Counted from the stretch's first letter, positions 47,130 through 55,939 are shown. The stretch is DNA of 64,000 bases from Nocardioides sp. 503 (GCF_004522095.1 NZ_SPUI01000003.1:806001-870000); one strand, 5' to 3'. Translations and numbers: made by a program. Notes: generated by a model not told the origin, from the sequence alone.

Positions 47130-47198
47130 GAAACTCACGCTTCCGGGCCGAAGCTTCGCACCGGAAGCGTGAGTTTCACCGGGTACCCGGTGAAACTC
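47130..47198. repeat. 69-bp double-palindrome repeat, copy B (intergenic)
   Basis: Inverted relative to copy A. A 17-bp perfect stem (47130-47146 with 47161-47177) around GCCGAAGCTTCGCA is followed by the same 28-bp palindrome (47171-47198). Its stem reads CTTCCGG/CCGGAAG where copy A has CTTCCCG/CGGGAAG, so both strands of the stem changed together. It lies downstream of the DUF1992 gene and could end transcription there. Confidence 0.92.
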
Positions 47199-47253
47199 CC
47201 GCACGTTAGATCGGTCATACCCGCCCGGCGGGCCCGCTGGTACTTTCCCGGCC

Positions 47254-48357
47254 ATGACCGCGTTGCGCAGCGCCAAGGACTTCTTCCGCCCGCTGGCCGT
47301 CGGGGCGCCCACCCCGCTGACCGAGATCCCGGCGCGGCCCAGCCGCGCGATCCACTTCTTCGACCCGAGCAACGAGAAGATGGCCGCCAAGGTCCCGGCG
47401 ATGGTCGGCACCGTCGACGTGCTGCTCGGCAACCTCGAGGACGCGGTCAAGGCCGACAACAAGCTCGCCGCGCGCGAGGGGCTGGTCCGTATCGCGCAGG
47501 ACACCCCCGACCTGGGCGGGCCCGACGCGACGACCCAGCTGTGGACCCGCATCAACAGCCTCGACAGCCCCTGGGCGCTGGACGACCTGACCACGCTGGT
47601 GCCGGCCATCGGCGACCGGCTCGACGTGGTCATGGTGCCCAAGGTGCAGGGCGCCGAGGACATCCACTACGTCGACCGGCTGCTCGCGCAGCTCGAGGCC
47701 AAGGCCGGGCTGGACCGCCCGATCCTCGTCCACGCGATCCTCGAGACCGCCCGCGGCATGGCCAACGTCGAGGAGATCTGCGGCGCCTCGCCGCGCATGC
47801 AGGGCCTCTCGCTCGGTCCGGCCGACCTTGCCGCCGACCGCCGGATGAAGACCACCCGCGTCGGCGGCGGCCACCCCGGCTACCTCGTCCGCGAGGACCC
47901 GCCCCGCGTCGACGGCGTGGCCAACCTCGAGGCCCGCCGGGCGACGTACCAGCAGGACCTGTGGCACTACACGATCGCGCGCATGGTCGACGCCTGCGCG
48001 ATGCACGGGATCTACCCCTACTACGGGCCGTTCGGCGACATCTCCGACGTGACGGCGTGCGAGGACCAGTTCCGCAACGCCTTCCTGCTCGGCTGCGTCG
48101 GCACCTGGAGCCTGCACCCCAAGCAGATCGCCATCGCCCACCGGGTCTTCAGCCCCAGCGTCGAGGACGTCGCCCACGCGCGCCGGGTCGCGGCCGCCAT
48201 GGGCGACGGCACCGGCGCGGTCATGATCGACGGCAAGATGGAGGACGACGCCTCGCTCAAGCAGTGCCTGGTGATGGTCCGTCTCGCCGAGCAGCTGGCC
48301 GCGATCGACCCCGAGCTCAAGGCGCAGTACGACGCCATCCCCACCCCGGAGGCCTGA
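47254..48357 (+). CDS. HpcH/HpaI-type CoA-ester lyase (malyl-CoA lyase-like)
   Basis: A 367-aa TIM-barrel lyase of the CitE/malyl-CoA lyase superfamily. Landmarks: IHFFDPSNEKMAAKVPAM at the start, LGNLEDAVKADNKLAAREG (Asp/Glu region), VMVPKVQGAEDIHYV, HAILETARGMANVEEICGAS and LSLGPADLAADRRMKTTRVGG. The family reversibly cleaves malyl-CoA or methylmalyl-CoA to glyoxylate and acetyl- or propionyl-CoA. One base from the next, paralogous gene, so the pair is an operon. Confidence 0.85.
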   Translation: MTALRSAKDFFRPLAVGAPTPLTEIPARPSRAIHFFDPSNEKMAAKVPAMVGTVDVLLGNLEDAVKADNKLAAREGLVRIAQDTPDLGGPDATTQLWTRINSLDSPWALDDLTTLVPAIGDRLDVVMVPKVQGAEDIHYVDRLLAQLEAKAGLDRPILVHAILETARGMANVEEICGASPRMQGLSLGPADLAADRRMKTTRVGGGHPGYLVREDPPRVDGVANLEARRATYQQDLWHYTIARMVDACAMHGIYPYYGPFGDISDVTACEDQFRNAFLLGCVGTWSLHPKQIAIAHRVFSPSVEDVAHARRVAAAMGDGTGAVMIDGKMEDDASLKQCLVMVRLAEQLAAIDPELKAQYDAIPTPEA

Positions 48358-48358
48358 C

Positions 48359-49237
48359 ATGACCGACCCCACCTTCCGGCCGCGGCGCTCGGTCCTCTAC
48401 ATGCCGGGCTCCAACGCCAAGGCGCTCGAGAAGGCCAAGACCCTGCCGGTCGACGGGCTGATCCTCGACCTGGAGGACTCCGTCTCCCCCGACGCCAAGG
48501 CCCAGGCGCGCGAGGCGGTCTGCGCCGCGGCCTCGAGCGGCGCCTACGGGCGGCGCGAGCTCACCATCCGCGTCAACGCCGCCGACACCGAGTGGCACGC
48601 CGACGACCTGGCCGCCGCGTGCGCCGCCGGCCCGGACGCGATCGTCGTCCCCAAGGTCGACAGTGCCGAGGCGGTCCGCACCCTCGTCGACACCCTGGAG
48701 CGGCACGGCGCACCGGAGCGCACCGCGCTCTGGGCCATGGTCGAGACCCCGCGGGCGATGCTCCACGCCGAGGAGATCGCCGGCGCCTCCGAGCGGCTGA
48801 CCGTGCTGGTCATGGGCACCAACGACCTGGCCAAGGAGCTGTACGCCGAGCACGTCCCGGGCCGGCACCCGCTGCTGACCGGGCTCTCGCTGGCGCTGCT
48901 CGCCGCGCGCGCCACGGGCACGGCGATCCTGGACGGCGTCTACAACGACGTCAAGGACACCGAGGGCTTCCTGGCCGAGTGCCAGCAGGGACGCGAGATG
49001 GGCTTCGACGGCAAGACCGTCATCCACCCCGGTCAGGTCGAGGGCGCCAACGCGGCGTTCGCGCCCTCCGAGCAGGCCGTGGCGGACGCCCGCGGCATGC
49101 TCGAGGCGTGGGAGGGCGGTCAGGGCAGCGGCGTCGTGACCTACCGCGGCCGGATGGTCGAGAACCTGCACGTGGAGACGGCCCGACGCACGCTCGCGAT
49201 CCACGAGACCATCGCGGCGTTACATGCTGACGGGTAA
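48359..49237 (+). CDS. CitE-like CoA-ester lyase or malyl-CoA thioesterase
   Basis: A 292-aa paralogue of the upstream gene. RRSVLYMPGSNAKALEKAKTLPVDGLILDLEDSV (outlined) is the CitE-like opening; AMVETPRAMLHAEEIAGAS and MGTNDLAKELYAEH follow. The tail FDGKTVIHPGQVEGANAAFAP is normal. In the ethylmalonyl-CoA pathway of Rhodobacter, a malyl-CoA lyase and a paralogous malyl-CoA thioesterase are both needed; this pair could be the same, but no other pathway genes are nearby. Confidence 0.83.
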   Translation: MTDPTFRPRRSVLYMPGSNAKALEKAKTLPVDGLILDLEDSVSPDAKAQAREAVCAAASSGAYGRRELTIRVNAADTEWHADDLAAACAAGPDAIVVPKVDSAEAVRTLVDTLERHGAPERTALWAMVETPRAMLHAEEIAGASERLTVLVMGTNDLAKELYAEHVPGRHPLLTGLSLALLAARATGTAILDGVYNDVKDTEGFLAECQQGREMGFDGKTVIHPGQVEGANAAFAPSEQAVADARGMLEAWEGGQGSGVVTYRGRMVENLHVETARRTLAIHETIAALHADG

Positions 49238-49371
49238 AATCTGTCCGTAATCCGAAGTTTCTTGCCCATACCCTTGCTCTGACCGGACAAAACCACCCGC
49301 GCGGGTGGTTCGGCCGCAGCATGCGCACCGCCATGCTCGGAGAGACACATCTTGAGAGGATGGTTTTTCCC

Positions 49372-49515
49372 ATGGTTGTACTCGGTCTGATTCTGCTCAT
49401 CATCGGCCTGGTGGCCTCGATTCCGGTCCTCACCACGATCGGCGCGATCCTCCTGGTCGTCGGCCTGATCCTGAACCTGGTCCCGATCGGCGGTTCGCGT
49501 CGACGGGTCTTCTGA
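49372..49515 (+). CDS. Small two-helix membrane protein (DUF6131-like)
   Basis: 47 aa from ATG 49372 (ATG 49360 would add MVFP). Two hydrophobic helices, VVLGLILLIIGLVASIPVL and TTIGAILLVVGLILNLV, with a basic end GSRRRVF. The pattern is like the small DUF6131 proteins of actinobacteria, function unknown. A strong hairpin terminator follows 13 bp after the stop, which supports a real stand-alone gene. Confidence 0.7.
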   Translation: MVVLGLILLIIGLVASIPVLTTIGAILLVVGLILNLVPIGGSRRRVF

Positions 49516-49528
49516 CCCAGCTCCACCG

Positions 49529-49562
49529 AAGGACCCCCGGCCTACGCGGCCCGGGGGTCCTT
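49529..49562 (+). terminator. Rho-independent terminator
   Basis: AAGGACCCCCGG, 10 bases, CCGGGGGTCCTT: a 12-bp perfect GC-rich stem just after the small membrane gene. The T-run is weak (TTCTGCATTT), as is common in actinobacteria. Confidence 0.8.
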
Positions 49563-49615
49563 CTGCATTTCCAGAAGGGCGCCGACGACGCGCCCGGCTC
49601 GTTCGTTGCGCGCGG

Positions 49616-49634
49616 TACTGCGCGACGCGCAGTA
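49616..49634. promoter_or_regulatory. PadR operator
   Basis: TACTGCGC-GAC-GCGCAGTA: 8-bp perfect arms, 3-bp centre, ending 11 bp before the padR-like start. It is probably the autoregulatory site of the operon. Confidence 0.7.
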
Positions 49635-49645
49635 GTGTGCCGTGC

Positions 49646-49999
49646 ATGGACACCACGCAGCTCCTCAAGGGAGTGCTCGACCTGGCCGTGCTCGCGGTCG
49701 TGGAGGACGACGACGGCTACGGCTATGACGTGCTCCGGCGGCTGCGCGCCGGTGGGCTGACCGAGGTCGGCGACGCCTCGGTCTACGGCACGCTGCGCCG
49801 CCTCTACGCCGCCGGCGCCCTCACCTCCTACGTCGTGCCCTCGGACGAGGGCCCGCACCGCAAGTACTACGGGATCACGCCCGTCGGACGGACCCAGCTG
49901 GAGCAGCAGACCAAGGACTGGGCGACGTTCTCCGACACCGTCACCGCCCTCCTCGACCACCGCACGCTCGACCACCACCCGCAGGGAGCAGCCTCGTGA
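49646..49999 (+). CDS. PadR-family transcriptional regulator
   Basis: A 117-aa regulator: MDTTQLLKGVLDLAVLAVVEDDDGYGYDVLRRL, outlined, is the PadR opening; the recognition helix lies in VGDASVYGTLRRLYAAGAL and the wing in RKYYGITPVGRTQLE. The short C-terminus is of the PadR-s1 type. The GTG of the following HAAS-domain gene overlaps its stop (GTGA), the usual arrangement in which PadR controls its membrane partner. Confidence 0.9.
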   Translation: MDTTQLLKGVLDLAVLAVVEDDDGYGYDVLRRLRAGGLTEVGDASVYGTLRRLYAAGALTSYVVPSDEGPHRKYYGITPVGRTQLEQQTKDWATFSDTVTALLDHRTLDHHPQGAAS

Positions 50000-51117
50000 A
50001 CGACACCCGCACCCCCACCCGGCCCGAGGTCGAGGCCTTCGTCGCCGACGTGCGCGCCCGCCTGGCCGACCTCAGCGACGACGAGCGCGAGGAGCTGCTC
50101 GGCGGCCTCGAGGCCGACCTGTCCGACCAGGTCGCCGACGGCGCCGACGTGCTGGACGACGTGTTGGGCGACCCCGCGGCGTACGCCGCCGAGCTGCGCG
50201 CCGCCGCCGGGCTGCCGGAGCGCTCCCGGACCCGCCGACGGCTGTCGCTGCCCGGGCGGCCGACGCCCGCCAGCCTCACCGACGACCTGGACCGGCTTCG
50301 CGCGCGGTTCTTCGAGCTCGTCGAGAGCCGGCCCTGGAGCAGCCAGGCCTGGGGCGTGGTCGAGCCGCTGCGACCGGCCTGGTGGGTGCTGCGCGCCTGG
50401 ATCGCGGTGACCTTCGTCGACCAGATGGTCGGGGAGTGGGAGTACGTCACCTTCGTCCCGACGCTCGGCGCCCCTCTCCTGGGTGAGCTCGTCCTCGCGG
50501 TCGCCATCGTCGTCAGCGCCCTCATCGGCCTCGGGCGACTCTGGCCGGGCTCAGGCCCGGACCGCCCGCTCCTGTTCCGGGTCGCCCTGATCGCGGCCAA
50601 CATCGCGGCGGTGCTCATCCCGCTCGGCTTCACGCAGGCGGGCGCGTACGGCAGCGGCAACGACAACTACGACAGCGCGATGGCCTACAACGACGGCTAC
50701 CGCGCCGGCAGCTTCCAGCCCGGGCTGCGCGTGGACAGCGACAAGGTGCGCAGCCTGTTCGTCTACGACGCCCAGGGGGACCCCGTGGAGGGGGCCCAGA
50801 TCTTCCGCGGCAACGGTGACCCGCTCGCCATCGACCCCGATCAGGCGGCTATCGGGCGTCGCGAGAACCGGAAGGTCGGCTGCGGCTGGTTCAACGGGAC
50901 GACCCAGCTCTTCAACGTCTTCCCCCTGGCGCAGCGCGAGCAGCGTCGCGGCACCTGCCTCGACGAGCCGGGCCCCGGCGACGGGCAGATCACCGAGCCG
51001 CAGCCGCCGTTCGCGGTCGTGCCGCCGGTGACCTCACCGGTGCCGCCGCCGGTCCTCTCACCGGTGGCGCCGACGCCCACGCCCACGCCGACGAAGCCGG
51101 TCCGGCCGCGGCGGTAG
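49996..51117 (+). CDS. HAAS/DUF1700-type membrane protein with Pro-rich tail
   Basis: A 373-aa partner of PadR. The N-terminal helical HAAS domain includes VEAFVADVRARLADLSDDEREELLGGLEADL (outlined) and DVLGDPAAYAAELRAAAGLP. Then come about three membrane helices (about 130-145, 155-180 and 188-210), an extracellular region and a Pro/Thr/Val-rich C-terminus (PTPTPTPTKPVRPRR). HAAS domains occur with PadR regulators and sense or relay envelope state; the role here is unproven. Confidence 0.78.
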   Translation: MNDTRTPTRPEVEAFVADVRARLADLSDDEREELLGGLEADLSDQVADGADVLDDVLGDPAAYAAELRAAAGLPERSRTRRRLSLPGRPTPASLTDDLDRLRARFFELVESRPWSSQAWGVVEPLRPAWWVLRAWIAVTFVDQMVGEWEYVTFVPTLGAPLLGELVLAVAIVVSALIGLGRLWPGSGPDRPLLFRVALIAANIAAVLIPLGFTQAGAYGSGNDNYDSAMAYNDGYRAGSFQPGLRVDSDKVRSLFVYDAQGDPVEGAQIFRGNGDPLAIDPDQAAIGRRENRKVGCGWFNGTTQLFNVFPLAQREQRRGTCLDEPGPGDGQITEPQPPFAVVPPVTSPVPPPVLSPVAPTPTPTPTKPVRPRR

Positions 51118-51118
51118 C

Positions 51119-52132
51119 TCAGTCGGTGTCGCGGCGCAGCCTCTCGTCGAGCCAGAGCTTGACGCTGCCCGCGACACCGGCGAGGTCGTGCACCATCTTG
51201 CCGAGGGCGTCCTGGGTCTGCTGGAAGGTGTCGGCGTAGCTGGCGGCGGCCGCCTTGGCGGCGTCGCTCACCTTGGCGTCGCCGTCGGTGCTGCGGCGCG
51301 GGTAGTCGCCGGCGAGGAAGCGGGTGTACTCACCGGAGTCCACCCAACGCCGCAGCTCGGTCGCGCGGACGACGGCGAACGGGTGGGTGCGGTTCTCGAT
51401 GAGCAGCAGCTTGAGGACCGAGTCGCGCAGGTCGGTGGCGTCGAGGTACTCCTGGCCCTGCGCGAAGAACGACGTGATGTCGAGCTCGTCGAGGTGGCCA
51501 CCGCTGGCCAGCTGCATGTGCACGCGGAACGCCGTCGCCGGGTCCTGGGTGGCCAGCAGGCCGGCGCGGTCGGCGGACAGCTCGGCCTTGCGTGACCACT
51601 CGTAGAGCGCCGCGACGATCGCGCGGACGCCGAGCGCCCCCAGGGGCAGGCTGTTGAGCACACCGGTCAGCTGGAGCAGGCGCTGCAGCAGCGTCTGGTA
51701 GACCGCGTGGCCGCTGACGGCGTGGCCGAGCTCGTGGGCGATGACGTAGCGCAGCTCGTCCTCGTCCAGCAGGTCGACGAGGCCGGAGTTGAGCACGATG
51801 AACGGCTGGCTCATGCCGACGGTCATCGCGTTGAGCATCGGGTTGGCCACGACGTACAGCTCGGGCACGTCGGCGACGTCGAGCACCCGCGCCACGTCGA
51901 GCAGCTGGCGGTGCAGCACCGGGAACTGGCGCTCGTCGACCCGCACGGCCGAACCCAGGAACACCAGCCGGAACGCGCGCTCGTTGAACATGCCCGACAC
52001 CGCCTTGAGCACGGTGTCGAAGCCCTTGAGGCGCCGCAGCGCGACCAGGGCGCCCTGGTCGGCGGGGTGCTCCCACGCGCGCGAGCTGATGTCGGTCAGG
52101 GTCGCCCGCGAGCGGGCCGGCTGCTGGGTCAC
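51119..52132 (-). CDS. M48-family zinc metallopeptidase
   Basis: A 337-aa protein from GTG 52132. The zinc motif is VIAHELGHAVSGH (HExxH, about residues 134-138) and the third ligand Glu lies in RKAELSADRAGLL. It lacks the clear N-terminal membrane helices of HtpX, so it may be a soluble or peripheral Oma1/YcaL-like member. A C-terminal helical tail of about 60 residues (AKAAAASYADTFQQTQDAL) could be a coiled coil. Substrate unknown. Confidence 0.83.
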   Translation of the reverse strand: MTQQPARSRATLTDISSRAWEHPADQGALVALRRLKGFDTVLKAVSGMFNERAFRLVFLGSAVRVDERQFPVLHRQLLDVARVLDVADVPELYVVANPMLNAMTVGMSQPFIVLNSGLVDLLDEDELRYVIAHELGHAVSGHAVYQTLLQRLLQLTGVLNSLPLGALGVRAIVAALYEWSRKAELSADRAGLLATQDPATAFRVHMQLASGGHLDELDITSFFAQGQEYLDATDLRDSVLKLLLIENRTHPFAVVRATELRRWVDSGEYTRFLAGDYPRRSTDGDAKVSDAAKAAAASYADTFQQTQDALGKMVHDLAGVAGSVKLWLDERLRRDTD

Positions 52133-52166
52133 GCGCCCACTCTGACACGCGGCCGGGCGCCGGACG

Positions 52167-53408
52167 TCACTCTCCGGTCAGCAGGTCCTCGAGCGCCGAG
52201 GCGAGGGCGTGCACACCGGTGACGCAGTCGGCCTCCTCGGCGTGCTCGGCGGGGCTGTGGCTGACGCCGGTGGGGTTGCGCACGAAGACCATCGCGGTGG
52301 GGACGTACGCCGCCAGCACGCCCGCGTCGTGACCGGCCCCGGTCCCGAGCACCGGCACCGCGCCGATCGGGGCGAGGCCGGCGACCGCGCCGGCCAGCCG
52401 GTCGCGCAGGGCGGCGTCGAAGGACACCAGGCCCGACCAGGACTCCTCGGACACCTCGACCGACACGCCGCGGCGACCGGCCGCGTCGCGCGAGAGCCGC
52501 TCGACGCGCTCCACGAGGGCGCGCACGGTGGCCTCCTCGGGCGCACGGGCGTCGATCCAGGCGTCGACGGTGACCGGGATGGCGTTGGTGCCGTTGGGAC
52601 CGACCAGGACCCGACCGACGGTCAGCACCGCGCCCAGCTCGGCGGCGGCCTCCCGGCCGCCCAGCACCAGGTCGGCGAACGGCAGCATCGGGTCGTGCCG
52701 GTCGGCGATCAGGGTCGTGCCGGCGTGGTTGCCCTCGCCCTCGAAGCGGTGGTGCCAGCGGCCGTGCGGCCAGATCGAGCTGGCGACGCCCACCGGCGCG
52801 TCGAGGTCGACCAGGCCTCGGCCCTGCTCGACGTGCAGCTCGACGAACACCCCGATCCGCCGCAGCGCCTCCTCGTCCCGACCGGCGTGGGCGGGGTCCA
52901 CCCCGGCCGCGGACAGCGCCTCGGCGAGCGTCACCCCGGCGTCGTCGCGCAGCGCGAGCGCCCGGTCCCGCCCGATGGCACCGGAGAGCAGCCGGGAGCC
53001 CATGCAGGCGACGCCGAACCGGGCGCCCTCCTCGTCGGCGAAGGCGACCACCGCGAACGGCCGCTCCGGCACAACCCCCTGGGCGCGCAGCCGGTCCACG
53101 GCCAGCAGCGCGCTGACGACGCCGAGCGGGCCGTCGTAGGCACCGCCGCCGGGCACGCTGTCCAGGTGGCTGCCGGTGACCACGGCGTCGTCCCCGGGCG
53201 CACCCCACCACGCCCAGAGGTTGCCGTTGCGGTCCACCTCGACGTCCAGGCCGCGCGCCCGGGCGGCACCGACGAACCACTCGCGCAGCGTCGCGTCCTC
53301 GCGGGTCCAGGCGAAGCGGGCGTAGCCGCCGGTGCGCCGGTCGCGGCCGACGGGGGCGAGCTCGTCCCAGAGGGTGCGGAAGTCAGAGGTGGTGGGGTCC
53401 AGGGGCAC
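52167..53408 (-). CDS. M20 amidohydrolase (allantoate amidohydrolase/N-carbamoylase family), second copy
   Basis: A 413-aa paralogue of the hut-linked enzyme at 41058, from GTG 53408. Same metal motifs: TGSHLDSVPGGGAYDG, FADEEGARFG, VELHVEQG and GVSHSPAE; the lid has GEGNHAGTTLIADRHDP. It lies next to the QAT-type ABC operon but is separated by a terminator-like hairpin. It may remove an N-acyl, N-carbamoyl or amidine group from the island's substrate; the substrate is not predictable. Confidence 0.87.
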   Translation of the reverse strand: MPLDPTTSDFRTLWDELAPVGRDRRTGGYARFAWTREDATLREWFVGAARARGLDVEVDRNGNLWAWWGAPGDDAVVTGSHLDSVPGGGAYDGPLGVVSALLAVDRLRAQGVVPERPFAVVAFADEEGARFGVACMGSRLLSGAIGRDRALALRDDAGVTLAEALSAAGVDPAHAGRDEEALRRIGVFVELHVEQGRGLVDLDAPVGVASSIWPHGRWHHRFEGEGNHAGTTLIADRHDPMLPFADLVLGGREAAAELGAVLTVGRVLVGPNGTNAIPVTVDAWIDARAPEEATVRALVERVERLSRDAAGRRGVSVEVSEESWSGLVSFDAALRDRLAGAVAGLAPIGAVPVLGTGAGHDAGVLAAYVPTAMVFVRNPTGVSHSPAEHAEEADCVTGVHALASALEDLLTGE

Positions 53409-53462
53409 GGCGGAGCCAGCCTTCCGAGGCGCGAGGTGGGGGTGCGAGGGCAGCGTGGAGCG

Positions 53463-53497
53463 CGGCAGGGCCGACGCATCGCGCGCCGGCCCTGCCG
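53463..53497 (-). terminator. Terminator of the ABC-transporter operon
   Basis: CGGCAGGGCCG, 13-base loop, CGGCCCTGCCG: an 11-bp perfect stem, 14 bp after the binding-protein stop on the minus strand and ahead of the M20 gene. There is no strong T-run. Confidence 0.65.
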
Positions 53498-53511
53498 TGT
53501 GGAGCGACCGG

Positions 53512-54447
53512 TCAGACCAGGTCGTTGGCCTCGAGGAACTCCTTGGCCACGGTGACCGGGTCCTGCTTGTCGACCTGCACCTTGGCGAGCGCCTCGGTGA
53601 GGTTGTCGGTGGTCAGCGCCTCCGACAGCGCGTTGAGCGCGTCGGTCACCTCGGGCGTCACGACGTCCGACTGGATCAGCGGGACGATGTTCTGCGAGGT
53701 GTAGAGGTTCTTCGGGTCGTCGAGCACGACCCAGTCGTTGGTCGAGATCGCGGAGTCGGTCGAGAAGACGTTGGCGACGTCGATCGTGCCGTCCTTCAGC
53801 GCGGCGACGGTGAGCGGGCCACCCGCGTCGAGCGGCTTGAACTCCTTGAACTCGACGTCGTAGAGCTCCTTGAGGCCGAGCAGGCCCTGGAAGCGCTCGC
53901 GCCACTCGGGGCCGGCTCCGACGACGAGCTTGTCGGCGACGGGCTGCAGGTCCTCGATCGTCGACAGGCTGTACTCGTCGGCGGTCTCCTTCGTGACCGT
54001 GAGCGTGTCCTTGTCCTCGGCGGCGGACTGCGGGAGGGTCTCGCTGCCCTCGGGCAGCACCTTCTGCAGCTCGGCGTAGACGTCCTCCGGCGCGGTGGTG
54101 CCCTCCGGCACCCCGTCCGGCGCCAGGTAGGACAGCAGGGCGCCGTTGTACTCCGGCAGCAGGTCGATGTCGCCGGACTCGAACGCCTTCATGTAGATCT
54201 CGCGGGCGCCGATGTTGGGCTTGGTCTCCACCTTGGCGCCGGCCGCCTCGAGCGTCTGGGCGTACATCTGCATGAGGAGCTCGTTCTCGGGGAAGTTCGC
54301 GGAGCCCACCACGATGGTGCCCTTGTCACCGCCGCCCGAGGAGAAGGGGTCGTCGCTGGCGGAGTCGTCGTCCGAGCCGCACGCGGAGAGCGTGAGCGCG
54401 GCCACGGCGGCCAGGCTGAGGAGTGCGGTAGTGCGCGTGCGCTTCAT
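53512..54447 (-). CDS. Substrate-binding lipoprotein of a QAT-type (glycine betaine/choline/histidine-like) ABC importer
   Basis: A 311-aa lipoprotein from ATG 54447: signal MKRTRTTALLSLAAVAALTLSAC with lipobox LSAC. Mature part is OpuAC/ProX-like: GTIVVGSANFPENELLMQMYAQTL (outlined), DLLPEYNGALL, LTVAALKDGTIDVANVFSTD. Betaine-binding members use a Trp/Tyr box; Tyr in PEYNG is present, other aromatic positions are unclear. Related HutX binds histidine. The ligand is unknown. Last gene of the operon, 73 bp after the second permease. Confidence 0.86.
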   Translation of the reverse strand: MKRTRTTALLSLAAVAALTLSACGSDDDSASDDPFSSGGGDKGTIVVGSANFPENELLMQMYAQTLEAAGAKVETKPNIGAREIYMKAFESGDIDLLPEYNGALLSYLAPDGVPEGTTAPEDVYAELQKVLPEGSETLPQSAAEDKDTLTVTKETADEYSLSTIEDLQPVADKLVVGAGPEWRERFQGLLGLKELYDVEFKEFKPLDAGGPLTVAALKDGTIDVANVFSTDSAISTNDWVVLDDPKNLYTSQNIVPLIQSDVVTPEVTDALNALSEALTTDNLTEALAKVQVDKQDPVTVAKEFLEANDLV

Positions 54448-54520
54448 GGTTCGCCTTTCGGTCAAGCATTGCTGGGTCGATGAGGTGTCGCTGGTCGTGC
54501 GGGGGGTCTCGGGTGGGGCG

Positions 54521-55273
54521 TCAGGAGGTCGCGGGCGAGACCTCCTCGACGGTGCGAACGGCGGTCGCGGCGGCGCTCGCGTCCCGCCGTCCCCGGCGGC
54601 CCTTGCTGGCGCGGCCGTCCACGCCGGGCGAGACCACCAGGCGCTGGACCAGGCCGAGCAGCAGGTCGATGATCACGGCCAGCGCGGCCACCAGCACGGA
54701 GCCCGCCACCACCCGCGGGTAGTCCGTGAGGGCGAGGCCGTCGAACAGGTAGCGACCGAGGCCGCCCAGACCGACGTAGGCCGCGATGGTAGCGGTCGAG
54801 ATCACCTGCAGCACCGCGTTGCGCACCCCGCCGAAGATGATCGGCAGCGCGGTGGGCAGCTCGACGCCGGTGATGATCTGCCACTCCCGCATGCCCACCC
54901 CGCGGGCGGCGTCCACGGTGACGTCCGAGACCGAGCGGATGCCGGCGTACGTCGTGGTCAGGATCGGCGGGATCGCCAGGATCACCAGCGCCACCACGAC
55001 GGGCATCAGACCCGTGCCGACCAGCACGAGCACCAGCATGAGGACACCCAGGGTGGGGAGGGCCCGCCCCGCGTTGCCGACGTTGATGGCGAAGAACGAG
55101 CCGCGGTCGGTGTGGCCGATCAGCAGCCCGATGGGGAAGGCGATGACGAAGGCGATCACCAGCGCGAGCGCGGAGTAGTGCAGGTGCTCCAGGATCCGGT
55201 GCGGAAAGCTGTCGTAGTTGCTCCACGTCCAGTACTCCCCGTTGAGCAGGAAGTCGAAGGTGTCGGCGTTCAT
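54521..55273 (-). CDS. ABC importer permease (OpuAB/ProW type)
   Basis: A 250-aa permease with five or six helices starting MNADTFDFLLNGEYWTW. The ATPase-contact EAA loop is DAARGVGMREWQIITGVELPTALPIIFGG (outlined). ATGA overlap with the upstream permease gene. The Lys/Arg-rich C-terminal tail is cytosolic. Partner of the 55270 permease. Confidence 0.88.
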   Translation of the reverse strand: MNADTFDFLLNGEYWTWSNYDSFPHRILEHLHYSALALVIAFVIAFPIGLLIGHTDRGSFFAINVGNAGRALPTLGVLMLVLVLVGTGLMPVVVALVILAIPPILTTTYAGIRSVSDVTVDAARGVGMREWQIITGVELPTALPIIFGGVRNAVLQVISTATIAAYVGLGGLGRYLFDGLALTDYPRVVAGSVLVAALAVIIDLLLGLVQRLVVSPGVDGRASKGRRGRRDASAAATAVRTVEEVSPATS

Positions 55274-55938
55274 CGGCTGCTCCCTGCTCGGGTCCAGGGG
55301 GTCACGAGCCGCTGGAAGAGCACGATGATCGTGTCGGCCAGGAGCGCCAGCGCGACGCACAGCACCAGGCCGATGGCGATCGGCGGTCCGTAGAAGCCGA
55401 GCTGGAAGCCCCGGGTGAAGAGCTGGCCGAGCCCGCCGATCCCGATCAGGGCGGCCACCGAGACCATGCTGATGTTGGCGACCGTCGCGACCCGGAGGCC
55501 GGACAGGATGACCGGCAGCGCGAGCGGGAGGTCGACGGTGAACCACCGCCGGGCCGGCCGGTAGCCCATGGCGGTCGCGGCCTGGACGATCTGGTCGTCG
55601 ATCGACTCCAGGCCGTCCACGACCGTGCGCACGAGCAGCGCGAGGCTGTAGAGGGACAGCGCGACGACGACGTTGAGCGGGTCGAGGATGCTGGTGTGCA
55701 GGATGCCCGGCAGCAGGAGCAGCAGCGCCAGCGACGGGATGGTGTAGATGATGCTGCTCAGCGTCAGGACCGGGTGCCGGATCCAGCCGAAGCGCGACAC
55801 GGCCCAGCCGATCGGCAGCGACAGCACGAAGGCGATGCCCACGGGCAGCAGCGCGAGCCAGATGTGGTCGAGCAGGGACTGGACGACGGCTTCGTGGTTG
55901 ACCCGGAGGTACTCGCGCACGTCCTCGAAGAAGTTCAT
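55270..55938 (-). CDS. ABC importer permease (OpuAB/ProW type), second subunit
   Basis: A 222-aa permease with the EAA loop QAATAMGYRPARRWFTVDLPLALPVILSGLRVA (outlined) and five or six membrane helices. One base after the ATPase gene stop and overlapping the next permease by ATGA. Two separate permeases in a QAT system are typical of actinobacterial and firmicute OpuC-like importers. Confidence 0.88.
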   Translation of the reverse strand: MNFFEDVREYLRVNHEAVVQSLLDHIWLALLPVGIAFVLSLPIGWAVSRFGWIRHPVLTLSSIIYTIPSLALLLLLPGILHTSILDPLNVVVALSLYSLALLVRTVVDGLESIDDQIVQAATAMGYRPARRWFTVDLPLALPVILSGLRVATVANISMVSVAALIGIGGLGQLFTRGFQLGFYGPPIAIGLVLCVALALLADTIIVLFQRLVTPWTRAGSSR

Positions 55939-55939
55939 G

